Part shown: positions 8,339 to 17,236 of the stretch, piece by piece
How positions within the stretch are numbered: the first letter of the stretch is position 1
Layout of the letters: the number at the start of each line of letters is the position of its first letter
From: Bacillus andreraoultii
GTDB taxonomy: Bacteria > Bacillota > Bacilli > Bacillales > Caldibacillaceae
Length of the DNA stretch: 64,000 nt
Assembly: GCF_001244735.1 (NCBI RefSeq)
Contig: NZ_LN868937.1
Coordinates: 1,681,797-1,745,796 of the forward strand
Direction: 5' to 3'
Notes under the pieces: generated by a model
What the model was told of the DNA's origin: nothing
Database searches by the model: none
Seen by the model: the letters and a program-made list of their open reading frames with translations, nothing else
Program-made: the position numbers and the translations under genes

Positions 8339-9451
8339 TTATTTTGCATAAAAGTTTTGTGTATAGAATGGCTCGGCTTTATCATTAAAAGCAACACCTA
8401 TGCCTAAATATTCATAATCTTGTTCTAAAATGTTTTTCCTATGCCCACTTGAATTGAGTAAGCCTTCATGAGCAAAAATACTACTAAATTGTCCGTAAGC
8501 TAGATTTTCACCGGCCAAAATAAATGAAATATTATCTTCTTTCATACGTTGAAAAGGATCTTGCCCATCTAAATTCGTATGGCTAAAATACGCGTTTTTT
8601 GCCATATCATCACTATGATTTCTTGCCGTTATTTGTACATGTTGATCCCACGACAATGTAGATAGTCCATGTTTAACCCGTTCTGCATTTGTTAAATCAA
8701 ATAATTGTAATTCAAGCCCTTCCATAAGCTCGGTTGAAGCATTTGCATAAATTTCCGTTTTTTCATTTTCAAGTGTCTCACTAATAATTTGAATGGCACT
8801 TACCGTATTATTTTCATGCTTATCATAAAATATAGTAATATAATTTTTGTCTTTATAGAAAAGATCATATTCACGATCATCTGGAAGTTTATACCGTATA
8901 AAACCTTTTTGAATATAGGAAAGGGGAGTACCCATTTTTTCAAGTACTTCTTTCTTCGGAGATCCAATGCGCACTTCATTCGTTGAAGAGACTAAATTTT
9001 GATTCGTAAACAGTCCGACCACTTTGTCTTTCTTATTATAAGCCACGAGAAAAAAGTTATGGTAGTCTTCGTGGTAAGTATACCAGTTCGTATTATATTC
9101 ATTTAACGATATCCGTTGTGCTTTACCGTACTTGTTTTCCACTTGTTGTTTTGCTGTTCCTATTTCAATATTTGCAACCGAAAAGGTTTGTTTATTAGGA
9201 ACTTCAAGTATGATTTTATCTGGATTTACAGTTTGGTTCTCTTTCACTTTGTTTCCTTCAATTTTTTCTGTAACATCTATGACAACTTGGTCGATATCTT
9301 CTTTTATTTTATCGAAGTCAATTGTTTTTTTTATTTCGGTAATCCCTGATTGAAGTTTATCAAAAAATGAATCTGAATGGTGTTCTTGATTTTGATCTTG
9401 TTGGAAAGAGAATAGTAAAAGTACAGCTAGAACAATTAAAATAAAACGCAA
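8339..9451 (-). CDS. Secreted CAP (SCP/PR1) domain protein, YlbC-like
   Basis: A 370-residue protein. Residues 1-16 form a hydrophobic signal or anchor, a charged linker follows, then a CAP-associated domain (about residues 85-220) and a C-terminal CAP/SCP domain (about 245-370). The latter carries the signatures FDLTNAERVKHGLSTLSWD, HSDDMAKNAYFSHTN and SSGHRKNILEQDYEYLGIG. This two-domain layout is that of Bacillus YlbC and related YkwD proteins. Their role at the cell surface is not firmly established. Start by ATG next to AGAGGTG. It is transcribed alone, convergent with mug. Confidence 0.85.
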   Translation of the reverse strand: MRFILIVLAVLLLFSFQQDQNQEHHSDSFFDKLQSGITEIKKTIDFDKIKEDIDQVVIDVTEKIEGNKVKENQTVNPDKIILEVPNKQTFSVANIEIGTAKQQVENKYGKAQRISLNEYNTNWYTYHEDYHNFFLVAYNKKDKVVGLFTNQNLVSSTNEVRIGSPKKEVLEKMGTPLSYIQKGFIRYKLPDDREYDLFYKDKNYITIFYDKHENNTVSAIQIISETLENEKTEIYANASTELMEGLELQLFDLTNAERVKHGLSTLSWDQHVQITARNHSDDMAKNAYFSHTNLDGQDPFQRMKEDNISFILAGENLAYGQFSSIFAHEGLLNSSGHRKNILEQDYEYLGIGVAFNDKAEPFYTQNFYAK

Positions 9452-9685
9452 TACGCATCACCTCTTTTAACCATTTTATCCAAATATATTTTTCTACAGA
9501 CACAATTTTCAGTTAATCATTGTATATTTACATATTAATTATAACAAAAGGAAAATAATTTAATGGAATGTAGCGAATTTGAAATGATTATGTAAAATAC
9601 AAATAAAGTTTTTAACCCTTTTTTATTAGAAGGTAGTTACTCAAATACGTCTATGACATTTTTGATTGATATTTTAGCAAAATAA

Positions 9686-9715
9686 AACGGTGCTAAGGAG
9701 ATCCTTAACACCGTT
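9686..9715 (-). terminator. Terminator after the YjcZ-type genes
   Basis: AACGGTG and CACCGTT with inner AAGG/CCTT arms. A T-rich run follows on the minus strand, directly downstream of the 45-residue YjcZ-type gene. Confidence 0.8.
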
Positions 9716-9732
9716 ATGTCAACTATATTATT

Positions 9733-9870
9733 TTATAGCCAAGCTGCACCGACAATAATTAAAAGGATGAATAGGACAACGATTAGCGCAAACCATCTTC
9801 CGCCACCGTATCCGCCGTATCCGTAACCACCGTATCCATATCCGAAACTTTGGCATCCACAAAAGCCCAT
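9733..9870 (-). CDS. YjcZ-family sporulation miniprotein (45 aa)
   Basis: A short gene of 46 codons. The product starts MGFCGCQSF, continues with a glycine/tyrosine-rich run of GYG repeats (residues 10-24), and ends in one membrane helix ([16 protein letters not shown]). This is the YjcZ/YtzI-type family of small sporulation membrane proteins. GGAGGG lies seven bases before the ATG. It is followed by a terminator and lies downstream of a 31-residue relative with the same helix, so the pair probably forms one sporulation transcript. Confidence 0.85.
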   Translation of the reverse strand: MGFCGCQSFGYGYGGYGYGGYGGGRWFALIVVLFILLIIVGAAWL

Positions 9871-9918
9871 TAATATCCCTCCATATATATTTTTTTGAAA
9901 TTTAATGCCGGTATTAAA

Positions 9919-10014
9919 TTACCAAATGTACGCGGATCCTACAATAATCAAAAGAATAAACAATACAACGATTAAGGCAAAACCTGCGCCATATCCTGCT
10001 CCATGACCACTCAT
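9919..10014 (-). CDS. YjcZ-family sporulation miniprotein (31 aa)
   Basis: A 32-codon gene encoding MSGHGAGYGAG followed by the helix [15 protein letters not shown] and AYIW. The helix is nearly identical to that of the 45-residue neighbour, so the two are tandem paralogues. GGAGGTG precedes the start. Upstream on the same strand CATATACTA (10044-10052) fits the -10 consensus of sigma-E/sigma-K promoters, although no convincing -35 was seen. This fits expression in the mother cell. Confidence 0.82.
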   Translation of the reverse strand: MSGHGAGYGAGFALIVVLFILLIIVGSAYIW

Positions 10015-10201
10015 CAATAAACACCTCCATGTTTATTTATTGATAGTATATGTGCCGTTAGTGAAGTTGCCTAGTCATTTGTCCCGATTCAATAAAAAAT
10101 GGGCAAAAAACCTAAATGAAAATTTTGATGCTTATCGTTTGAATAGTTGTAGAAAGTGGTTTTAATATTTGAGACTACCCGTGGAAGTTTTGAATGGCCT
10201 A

Positions 10202-10453
10202 TTATTTGGGTTTTGTTTTCTTTACAATTGAGGTCATTTGCTTAACTAATGGATCCGCTTGTTTCACGATTTTATTTACTTGCCCGATTGATTGCGAAAT
10301 TTTTTCAATATCCCACCTGCCATCATTATTTTTAAAGTAGTCAAGAATTACATGTGATGCATTCTTCTTATATGGACTACTTGGGAAAAAGGGATTTCTT
10401 GGTGAACGTGGTTCCCGAGATCCAAATGGGCCACCTTGATTACGTGGAAACAT
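10202..10453 (-). CDS. YppG-like protein
   Basis: An 83-residue protein. The N-terminus is rich in proline, glycine and arginine. The C-terminal half matches the YppG-like pattern: a conserved ILDYFKNNDGRWDIEKI segment, then GQVNKIVKQADPLVKQ. The family is found in spore formers, and its role is not established. ATG follows AGGAGGGTTC at correct spacing. It stands alone, close to the YjcZ-type genes. Confidence 0.75.
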   Translation of the reverse strand: MFPRNQGGPFGSREPRSPRNPFFPSSPYKKNASHVILDYFKNNDGRWDIEKISQSIGQVNKIVKQADPLVKQMTSIVKKTKPK

Positions 10454-10594
10454 AAAGAACCCTCCTTTATTACAAAGTTTATTGTTTCTATAATATGTAT
10501 ATTAATAAAGTGGAGGAGGGGAAGGGCACTTATCCTGTTTTCATATTCAACAAATCATTCATGTTTCTAAGTTTTTATACAGTAAACGAATATG

Positions 10595-11794
10595 TTAAGA
10601 AACAAATCTTTCTTCTTTATATTGATGATTGGCAAATTGAATGAATGGCAAACTAATAAGTAGCAATACACCGATAAAGCAGATAACTCCGTTCCAATGA
10701 AATAATGACCAAAATACTCCACCAATCGTCCCAGCTAAACTTGATCCTAAATAATATAGTAGGAGATAAAGTGACGAGGCATGTGCTTTATGAAAAGATA
10801 CACGTTCACCAATCCAACTACTTGCAATGGAGTGACAGGCAAAGAAACCAAAAGTAAATATTGAAATTCCGATCATAATAACGGCGATAGAAGAACTAAT
10901 TGTTAATACCCCACCAAGTACCGTAAGCAATACTGATAACGTTAAAATGCGCGCATGACCGTATAAATCGGCCTTTTTTCCCATATAAACGGAGCTAAAA
11001 CTACCAAATAAATAAACGATAAAAATGGTTCCAATAATCGCTTGGCTGAACGAAAATGGTGGTTCGCTCAAGCGGAACCCAATATAGTTGAATAAAGTAA
11101 CAAAACTTCCCATAAAGAAAAAACCTAAAACGATAAGAGCGAATAATGGTTTATTTTTTAAATGAATTCGATATGCTTGAAATACTGTTTTCGTACTCAT
11201 TGAACGGTTCATTTCTTGTTTTGGTTTAGGAAGAATAATGATAAAAATAATTGATAAAATAAATGCGATTACACCAATTACGAGAAGAGCTATTCTCCAA
11301 GAATACATATCAGTAATAACCCCTGTTAACAATCTACCGACAAGCCCCCCGATACTAGTTCCGCTAATATATAGGCCCATGACTTGACCGATGGAATTTG
11401 GATGAAATTCATCAGCAACATAAGCCATTGCTAGTGAGGGAACACCTGCAGCAACAACACCTAATAACGCTCTTAGAAACAAAAGAATGGAGAAATTTGT
11501 GCTAAACGGGATTAATATCGCTAAAATAGATGTAAGGATCATAGAATATTCCATTACTTGTTTTTTTCCAAAACGATCAGATAAACTAGCAGCAACTAAC
11601 ATCATAAAAGCAAGAATACCAGTTGATAAAGATACAGCTAAACTTGTTAGTGAGGCTGAAATACGAAACTCGTTCGAAAAAATTGGTAATAACGGTTGGG
11701 TTGTATAAAGGTTTGAAAAAGTTACGAAGCCTCCAAAAAATAGCGCTACACTTGCTTTTATAAAACCTGGTTGACCTTTTTCTAGATAGTTCAA
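10595..11794 (-). CDS. MFS transporter, 12-helix drug/sugar-efflux type
   Basis: A 399-residue major facilitator with 12 predicted helices. The loop 2-3 motif is ASLSDRFGKKQVM, and its counterpart between helices 8 and 9 is MGKKADLYGHARIL. SGTSIGGLVGRLLTG near helix 5 resembles motif C of proton antiporters. The wording is of the YnfM/arabinose-efflux-like group. A TTG start at 11794 is proposed because GAAGGAGG lies ten bases upstream; the longer frame from 11857 has no ribosome site. The substrate is unknown. Confidence 0.85.
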   Translation of the reverse strand: MNYLEKGQPGFIKASVALFFGGFVTFSNLYTTQPLLPIFSNEFRISASLTSLAVSLSTGILAFMMLVAASLSDRFGKKQVMEYSMILTSILAILIPFSTNFSILLFLRALLGVVAAGVPSLAMAYVADEFHPNSIGQVMGLYISGTSIGGLVGRLLTGVITDMYSWRIALLVIGVIAFILSIIFIIILPKPKQEMNRSMSTKTVFQAYRIHLKNKPLFALIVLGFFFMGSFVTLFNYIGFRLSEPPFSFSQAIIGTIFIVYLFGSFSSVYMGKKADLYGHARILTLSVLLTVLGGVLTISSSIAVIMIGISIFTFGFFACHSIASSWIGERVSFHKAHASSLYLLLYYLGSSLAGTIGGVFWSLFHWNGVICFIGVLLLISLPFIQFANHQYKEERFVS

Positions 11795-11991
11795 TGGATG
11801 CTTGCCTCCTTCATTAAGTTTATTACAATAATAAATTTGTTCTAATAAATTGTCCAATTTGTACTATTTTCACAATTGCCATAGTGTTTATAAAAAGAAA
11901 AGTAAAAAAGATTCACATGACTAGTAAACTCGTTTATTATTAAAGAATACGGTTTACTTTTGAATATTATTTAAGGGAAGGTTATTTATCT

Positions 11992-13158
11992 ATGAGTGAG
12001 GAAAATATTACGCGGATTACAATAGAAAATAAAGAGTATATTTTAATTGGGACAGCACATGTTTCGAAAAATAGTGCTGAACTCGTAAAAGAAGTGATTG
12101 AAAATGAGGAACCAGATGCAGTTTGTATTGAATTAGACCAAGGAAGGTACCAATCAATTACAGAAGGAAATAAATGGAAGGATACAGATATTTTTAAAAT
12201 TATTAAAGAAAAAAAGGCGGGAATGATGTTTATTAATTTAGCCTTATCCTCTTTTCAAAAAAAGATGGCTGATCAAATGGGAATCAAACCTGGTCAAGAA
12301 ATGATACAAGGAATCGAATCGGCAAAAGAAATAGGGGCGAAATTAGTTTTAGCTGACCGAAACATTCAAATTACATTTTCGCGAATTTGGCATAGTATGA
12401 GTTTTAAAGAGAAAATGTTACTACTATCACAAATTATTGCAAGTATTTTTTCCAATGAGGAAATTAGTGAAGAAGAACTCGAGAAATTAAAATCTAAAGA
12501 TACAATTGACGCGATGTTGAATGAGTTTACAGAAAGTTTACCACAATTAAAACGACCGTTAATTGATGAACGAGATCAATATTTAGCCGAAAAAATTCGT
12601 ACTGCACCCGGAGAGAAAGTAGTTGCTGTACTTGGTGCTGCTCATGTTCCGGGAGTCTCTCGTGAAATATATAAAAAACAAGATTTAAAAAAATTAACGG
12701 AAATATCTCCAAAATCGAAAAAACCGAAAATTATCGGTTGGTCGATTCCTATCATTATTATTGCGATTATTGCATATACGTTTTTTGCTAATCCAGAAGC
12801 GGGAATGCAACAAACAATAAGTTGGTTTTTGTGGCATGGTTGTTTATCTGCATTAGGAGCGACAATTGCTTTAGGCCATCCACTGACAATTTTAACCGCA
12901 TTTGTTGCGGCACCGTTTACGGCTCTTAATCCACTATTAGCATCTGGTTGGTTTGCTGGTTTTGTACAAGCATTTGTCCAAAAACCGACTGTCAGAGATT
13001 TTGAAAATTTATCAGCGAATTTATCGACGGTAAAAGGCTTTTGGAATAATAAAGTAACCCGAATTTTATTAATTATTATATTATCCAATATTGGAAGTTC
13101 GATTGCTACATTTATAAGCGGAGCAGATATATTGAGGCTATTTTTTAAACATCTATAA
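11992..13158 (+). CDS. TraB/GumN-domain membrane protein
   Basis: A 388-residue protein. The N-terminal two thirds is a TraB domain: IGTAHVS (19-23 region), VCIELDQGRY (45-54) and VVAVLGAAHVPGV near residue 210 are the two paired GxxH motifs and the ExxR-like motif. The C-terminal third carries about three to four membrane helices. Relatives include the enterococcal TraB pheromone-shutdown protein and archaeal/eukaryotic TraB proteins. A metalloprotease-like fold has been suggested for the superfamily. The catalytic role in bacilli is unknown. It is a one-gene unit, ending in the MITE-like element at 13193. Confidence 0.85.
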   Translation: MSEENITRITIENKEYILIGTAHVSKNSAELVKEVIENEEPDAVCIELDQGRYQSITEGNKWKDTDIFKIIKEKKAGMMFINLALSSFQKKMADQMGIKPGQEMIQGIESAKEIGAKLVLADRNIQITFSRIWHSMSFKEKMLLLSQIIASIFSNEEISEEELEKLKSKDTIDAMLNEFTESLPQLKRPLIDERDQYLAEKIRTAPGEKVVAVLGAAHVPGVSREIYKKQDLKKLTEISPKSKKPKIIGWSIPIIIIAIIAYTFFANPEAGMQQTISWFLWHGCLSALGATIALGHPLTILTAFVAAPFTALNPLLASGWFAGFVQAFVQKPTVRDFENLSANLSTVKGFWNNKVTRILLIIILSNIGSSIATFISGADILRLFFKHL

Positions 13159-13192
13159 AAATGAGATGTATAGAGAGAGTTTGGATTTTTAA

Positions 13193-13306
13193 GGGGCATC
13201 CAGAAAGTCGTATGTTTGATTTCTAGATGCCCCCATTCCTATTTCAAAATCTTGAGATAGTAACTGATTATCATATTTTTAGGATACTACGTTTTTGGAC
13301 AGTTCC
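13193..13306 (+). repeat. MITE-like element, family B copy 1
   Basis: It begins GGGGCATCCAGAAAGTCG and ends with the inverted counterpart TTTTTGGACAGTTCC. The first 41 bases fold into their own hairpin (GGGGCATC ... GATGCCCC), 35 bases after the TraB-domain gene stop. Related copies are at 16893 (inverted), 24655 and 46367 (inverted). Confidence 0.7.
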
Positions 13307-13354
13307 AGTTTACATAATAAAATTATAGTTAAATGTATTGTTCACAACAATAAA

Positions 13355-13387
13355 AAAGGGTAACCCTTCCTACTTGGTTACCCTTTA
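13355..13387 (-). terminator. Terminator after the rlmN-family gene
   Basis: GGGTAACC and GGTTACCC flank a 10-base loop, with an A run on the plus strand that reads as a T run on the minus strand. It lies just past the gene stop. Confidence 0.8.
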
Positions 13388-13390
13388 TCA

Positions 13391-14446
13391 TTAATTTGCT
13401 TTTTTTAATTGTTTACTTCTTAATTGACCACATGCTGCATCAATGTCTGTTCCGTGTTCTTGACGGACAACACAGTTAATGCCATTTTTCTTTAATGTAT
13501 CATAAAAACTTAAAATAGACTCTTTTGAACTTCTTTTATATTGAATATGTTCGCTAACAGGGTTGTAAGGAATTAAGTTTACGTATGCAAGATGACGGAT
13601 ATCTTTTAATAAATCAGCGAGCTGTTTTGCTTCTTCTATGTGATCGTTTACGTCATCTAATAAAATATATTCAAAAGTGATTCGTCGATTTGTTTTTTCT
13701 AGGTAATATTTAATAGCTGGAAATAATTTTTCTAATGGATATGCTCGGTTAATTTTCATAATTTGTGTACGTAACTCATTGTTCGGTGCATGTAGTGAAA
13801 TAGCTAGGTTCACTTGTAAATCAAGATCAGCATACTCATATATTTTTGGTACAATTCCACTTGTTGAAACGGTGATATGCCGGGCACCAATGGCAAATGC
13901 TTTCGGATGATTAATAATTCTTAAGAAACCAACAAGGTTTTTAAAGTTATCAAATGGTTCGCCAATACCCATGACAACTACATGGCTGACACGTTCATCC
14001 GTCTCGTCAAGATAACGTTGTACATGCATAATTTGTTCAACAATTTCACCAGTCGTTAGATCACGATTTTTACGAAGTATCCCACTTGCGCAGAAAGAAC
14101 AACCAATATTACAGCCAACTTGGGTAGTAACACAAACGGATAGGCCATAATGTTGGCGCATAAGGACGGTTTCAATGATATTTCCATCTTTTAATTGCAG
14201 TAAAAATTTTACTGTACCGTCTTTAGAAACTTGTTGAATCTGAACATTTAATGTACTAATTTCAAAGTTTTCCTCAAGTAAACTGATGCATTCTTTATTT
14301 ACGTTTTTCATTTCATTAAAATCACGGATTCGTTTTTGATAAACCCAGTCCCATACTTGCAAAGCTCGAAATTTTTTTTGACCGTGTTCCAACATCCAAG
14401 CTGTTAATTCATCTATCGTTAACCCGTAAATGGATTGTTTATTCAT
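13391..14446 (-). CDS. rlmN: RlmN-family dual-specificity RNA methyltransferase
   Basis: A 351-residue radical SAM enzyme that methylates C2 of adenine (23S rRNA A2503; tRNA A37). The CxxxCxxC cluster motif is C112, C116, C119 ([11 protein letters not shown]), and the C-terminal catalytic cysteine is C339 (IDAACGQLR). GIGEPFDN and [10 protein letters not shown] are typical. ATG 14446 fits [10 protein letters not shown] with GAGGG upstream; the open frame extends 54 codons further but reads as promoter-like sequence. It is not beside rsmB or prpC, the usual rlmN neighbours, and after the cluster it reads [10 protein letters not shown] rather than the common STLGGLKR form. It may therefore be a second RlmN paralogue. 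Confidence 0.85.
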   Translation of the reverse strand: MNKQSIYGLTIDELTAWMLEHGQKKFRALQVWDWVYQKRIRDFNEMKNVNKECISLLEENFEISTLNVQIQQVSKDGTVKFLLQLKDGNIIETVLMRQHYGLSVCVTTQVGCNIGCSFCASGILRKNRDLTTGEIVEQIMHVQRYLDETDERVSHVVVMGIGEPFDNFKNLVGFLRIINHPKAFAIGARHITVSTSGIVPKIYEYADLDLQVNLAISLHAPNNELRTQIMKINRAYPLEKLFPAIKYYLEKTNRRITFEYILLDDVNDHIEEAKQLADLLKDIRHLAYVNLIPYNPVSEHIQYKRSSKESILSFYDTLKKNGINCVVRQEHGTDIDAACGQLRSKQLKKAN

Positions 14447-14731
14447 TCGTAACCCTCTTTCTTCGTCTATATATGTCATTAGACAATTGTAACGGAAAAA
14501 GATTGATTTTTCCAGTGGAGATTGATGGATTTTGTTTATCAGTAAAATTGAATTAGAAAAAAATAAGTAAAAGTACTTGCATTCAAGAAAATACCGTGGT
14601 ATTATCAAATTGTTGATTTCATATATTACGAAATCATAATAAATAAATTAGAGAAATACCAAATCATAGGATGGTGCATCATGAATTTACTTAGCAAATT
14701 ATTTGGTAAAGATAATAAGGAGGAAACAAAG

Positions 14732-15292
14732 ATGACAAAAGAAAATATGAAGATTGGAATTGTAGTAGGAAGTGTACGTGAAGGAAGAAATGCGGGAGCT
14801 GTTGCAAAATATGTTTATGATTTTGCTGCAAAAAGAAATGATGAAGCTGTAGAATATGAATTGATTGATCTTGCAAACTATAAGTTAGCTATTTTAGGAA
14901 CGGAAGCAACTGAAGATCAACAAGCAGCTGCAAAAGCTTGGTCTGAAAAAATGGCTTCTGTTGATGGTTATGTATTTATAACACCTGAGTACAACCGTTC
15001 AATCGGTGGTGCTTTAAAAAATGCACTAGATTACTTGAATCCAGAGTTAAATAATAAAGCTGCCGGTTTTGTTGGTTACGGTGGTGTAGGTGGTTCTTAT
15101 GCACATGCTAATATGCGTTTGCTTTTGGCTGAACTTCAAGTAGCTACTGTAAAAACAGCCGTAACTTTTAACTTAATGGCTGACTTTGAAAACTTTACTA
15201 TATTTAAACCAGCTGAATATCATAATGATAATATTAATGGGATGCTCGACCAAGTTATATCTTGGAGTCGTGCATTAAAAACGATTCGATAA
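14732..15292 (+). CDS. NADPH-dependent FMN reductase family protein
   Basis: A flavodoxin-like fold protein of 186 residues. IGIVVGSVREGRNAG binds the FMN phosphate, and FITPEYNRSIGGALKNALDYL is the conserved flavin/dimer segment of the azoreductase/FMN-reductase family. AAGGAGGAAACAAAG directly precedes ATG 14732. An in-frame ATG at 14681 would add MNLLSKLFGKDNKEETK, but its ribosome site is weak and the good one lies inside it; some relatives do have such an extension, so both starts remain possible. It probably reduces quinones or metal ions with NADPH. A terminator follows. Confidence 0.85.
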   Translation: MTKENMKIGIVVGSVREGRNAGAVAKYVYDFAAKRNDEAVEYELIDLANYKLAILGTEATEDQQAAAKAWSEKMASVDGYVFITPEYNRSIGGALKNALDYLNPELNNKAAGFVGYGGVGGSYAHANMRLLLAELQVATVKTAVTFNLMADFENFTIFKPAEYHNDNINGMLDQVISWSRALKTIR

Positions 15293-15302
15293 AAAGAAAA
15301 AG

Positions 15303-15330
15303 GCTCGTCTCATTGGCGAGTCTTTTAATA
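15303..15330 (+). terminator. Terminator after the FMN reductase gene
   Basis: GGCTCG and CGAGTC form the stem, followed by TTTT, directly after the stop. Confidence 0.65.
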
Positions 15331-15555
15331 TGTTAAAAATATGTTTTGACACTTAAATACCGTTGTAACCAGTAGGAATGATCTAAGCTACATATGGTAA
15401 CACCTGTTTTAGGAACCAGCATGTAAAAATTGTCTGTTTCGTCAACAGCTCATGAGTTATGTTATAGTTTGTTTAATCCGTGTTGTAGGAGTATTAACAG
15501 ACATTTCAGAAACTTAACCATGTACAAAATCTTATAATCTTTTCGTACTAGACCG

Positions 15556-15602
15556 TATCTCGATTTATCTCATGACTAGAAGTTATAAGGGTTCTCGACA
15601 TA
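15556..15602 (+). repeat. Short imperfect palindrome, family C copy 1
   Basis: It reads TATCTCG ... CATGACTAGAAG ... GTTCTCGACATA. It matches the copies at 31094 and 63713 (inverted). The 528-base gap 15293-15820 also holds two terminators and otherwise no gene that I can support. Confidence 0.5.
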
Positions 15603-15668
15603 TTTCTAAATCGAATAACATAATAGGACAAACACAGACTATATGAAAATAGTTCATTTGAATAAAGA

Positions 15669-15707
15669 TAGGCTCTCGATTATTGAAAGTCGGGAGCCTC
15701 ATTTTTA
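15669..15707. terminator. Hairpin terminator in the 15.3-15.8 kb gap
   Basis: AGGCTC and GAGCCT arms with inner CGA/TCG, followed on the plus strand by CATTTTT. The minus-strand gene ending at 15821 could also use the hairpin, but its downstream T run is weak. Confidence 0.55.
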
Positions 15708-15820
15708 ACTTTTTACTTAGGAAATACGAATGATTACCATGGAAATAACATATTTCGTCAAATAGTCTAAAAATAAACGATAAGACAGCAAAGTTTGCCT
15801 ATTTTACCTAAAATACTACA

Positions 15821-16093
15821 TTATTCGTCAAAAAATCCTAATGCATATTGGACAGCTTTTTTCACGTCTGACGTTTCGTATCCTGTTAAATCTTCATGGG
15901 AGATTAAAACCTTTGCATCACTCAGTTCAAAACCGCTATCTAAATCAACAGTCAGTGTCACTTCGAAACCGAGTGGTGTTGATTTTATATCTGTAACTGA
16001 AAATGTTCGAATGACCGTTCCGTACCCAAAAGTATCATCCATCATATGTGGTATTTCACCATCAAAGTAATTTTCCTCAAAAGGTTCCTTCAA
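15821..16093 (-). CDS. Hypothetical protein, 90 aa
   Basis: A small acidic soluble protein with alternating strand-like segments (FSVTDIKSTPLGFEVTLTVDL) and a C-terminal helix. I do not recognise a family. TTG at 16093 is proposed because AGGAG lies nine bases upstream; the TTG at 16102 abuts that site. Expressed alone on the minus strand. Confidence 0.6.
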   Translation of the reverse strand: MKEPFEENYFDGEIPHMMDDTFGYGTVIRTFSVTDIKSTPLGFEVTLTVDLDSGFELSDAKVLISHEDLTGYETSDVKKAVQYALGFFDE

Positions 16094-16266
16094 TTTTTTC
16101 AACTCCTAGCCTAAATATCTTTTTCGTTATCAGTGTTCACTTTATAGGTATTTGTTATTACATAATTTTTAAGAAAATAGATGAAGTTTATAAGGCGATT
16201 AGGAATAAAAATCATTTGTTTAAGGAAAATAAGTGGGAAAAATAATTTACAGAAGGAGAATTGGAA

Positions 16267-16878
16267 ATGTCAAATGTAAAGGTAGCAGTTATTTATTACA
16301 GTATGGGTGGGACGAATTATCAATTGGCAAGATGGGCAGAAGAAGGTGCAAAAGAGGCAGGTGCTGAAGTAAAGGTTTTTAAAGTTAAAGAGCTAGCACC
16401 ACAATCTGTCATTGATGCGAACCCAAATTGGAAAAGTCTTGTTGAGAAAACAAAGGATGTACCTGAAGTTACTTCGGCCGATTTAGAGTGGGCTGATGCA
16501 TTTATCTTCAGTGCACCAACACGGTTTGGAAATATGCCGTCACAGTTAAAACAATTTTTCGATACACTTGGAGGTATTTGGTCAGAAGGAAAACTAGTCA
16601 ATAAAGTTGTCAGTGCGATGAGTTCCGCGCAAAATCCACATGGAGGACAAGAAGCAACAATATTATCGATTTATACGACAATGTATCATTGGGGAGCAAT
16701 TGTTGTTACTCCAGGATATACGGATCCCGTAACTTTCCAAGCTGGTGGAAACCCATACGGAACAAGTGTCACAGTCGATGAAAATGGAAAGATGGTTGAA
16801 CATGTTGAGGGAGCAGTAAAACATCAAGCTAAAAGAACCGTAACCGTTGCTGGATGGATAAAGAAAGGGAATCAGTAA
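16267..16878 (+). CDS. wrbA: NAD(P)H:quinone oxidoreductase type IV (WrbA)
   Basis: A 203-residue flavodoxin-fold quinone reductase. VIYYSMGGTNYQLA binds the FMN phosphate. FSAPTRFGNMPSQLKQFFDTLGGIW and the SAQNPHGGQEATILS segment are WrbA hallmarks, as is the later TPGYTDP. It carries out two-electron reduction of quinones and so limits redox cycling. AGAAGGAG lies eight bases before ATG 16267; the in-frame TTG at 16261 is too close. A family B repeat follows and may act as its terminator. Confidence 0.92.
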   Translation: MSNVKVAVIYYSMGGTNYQLARWAEEGAKEAGAEVKVFKVKELAPQSVIDANPNWKSLVEKTKDVPEVTSADLEWADAFIFSAPTRFGNMPSQLKQFFDTLGGIWSEGKLVNKVVSAMSSAQNPHGGQEATILSIYTTMYHWGAIVVTPGYTDPVTFQAGGNPYGTSVTVDENGKMVEHVEGAVKHQAKRTVTVAGWIKKGNQ

Positions 16879-16892
16879 AAAACGTATCTAAG

Positions 16893-17006
16893 AGCTGTCC
16901 GAGTGGATATCCTAAAAAATGTATAATAAAGAATGTTGATATAACAAGGTTTTGAAGCATAAAAAGGGGCATCCAGAAATCAATCATTCGACTTTCTGGA
17001 GAGCCC
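16893..17006 (-). repeat. MITE-like element, family B copy 2 (inverted)
   Basis: Read on the minus strand it matches copy 1 from end to end: a CTCCAGAAAGTCGAATGATTG start, the GATGCCCC hairpin arm, TTCAAAACCTTG, TTTTTTAGGATATCC, and terminal GGACAGCT. On the plus strand its hairpin is followed by TTTTTT and can terminate wrbA. Confidence 0.7.
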
Positions 17007-17061
17007 TTTTTTATTAATTTGGAATATGTTCTATGTTTAAAATAGATAGGGGTTTTTTAGC

Positions 17062-17108
17062 TAGTAGGAAAGTATTCATTTTCCAGTTTTTATACGAATA
17101 GGGAGAGG
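17062..17108 (+). repeat. Family A repeat, copy 4 (truncated)
   Basis: TAGTAGGAAAGTATTCATTTTCCAG and TTATACGAATAGGG resemble the head of family A. The 3' arm and the tail are missing. It lies in the 358-base gap between wrbA and ykuD, together with the family B copy. Confidence 0.45.
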
Positions 17109-17179
17109 GGATTACAACTTTTTAAATAATAGGGTATTACGGTAAGGAGCGATTTTTGGATTATGAATGCTAATAAAAA

Positions 17180-17225
17180 ACATTTAGACTCCTCTATGTA
17201 TACAATAACAGTAAACATAGAGGAG
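17180..17225 (+). promoter_or_regulatory. Candidate sporulation promoter and 11-bp inverted repeat at ykuD
   Basis: CTCCTCTATGT (17189-17199) and ACATAGAGGAG (17215-17225) are perfect inverted repeats separated by 15 bases. The right arm contains the ykuD ribosome site. Between the arms TATACAATA (17199-17207) resembles the sigma-K -10 (CATANNNTA), with AC 17 bases upstream. It could be an operator, or an RNA stem hiding the ribosome site if transcription starts further upstream. Confidence 0.55.
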
Positions 17226-17236
17226 GGTCTTGTAAA

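Noticed and set aside
8339..9451. Sporulation-specific SafA/YkwD assignment for the CAP protein
   Set aside because: The CAP-associated N-terminal domain fits YlbC better, and nothing in the promoter region decides the timing.
12642..13199. 185-codon minus-strand open frame inside the TraB-domain gene
   Set aside because: It is antisense to a gene with clear family motifs, has no ribosome site, and its product shows no recognisable features.
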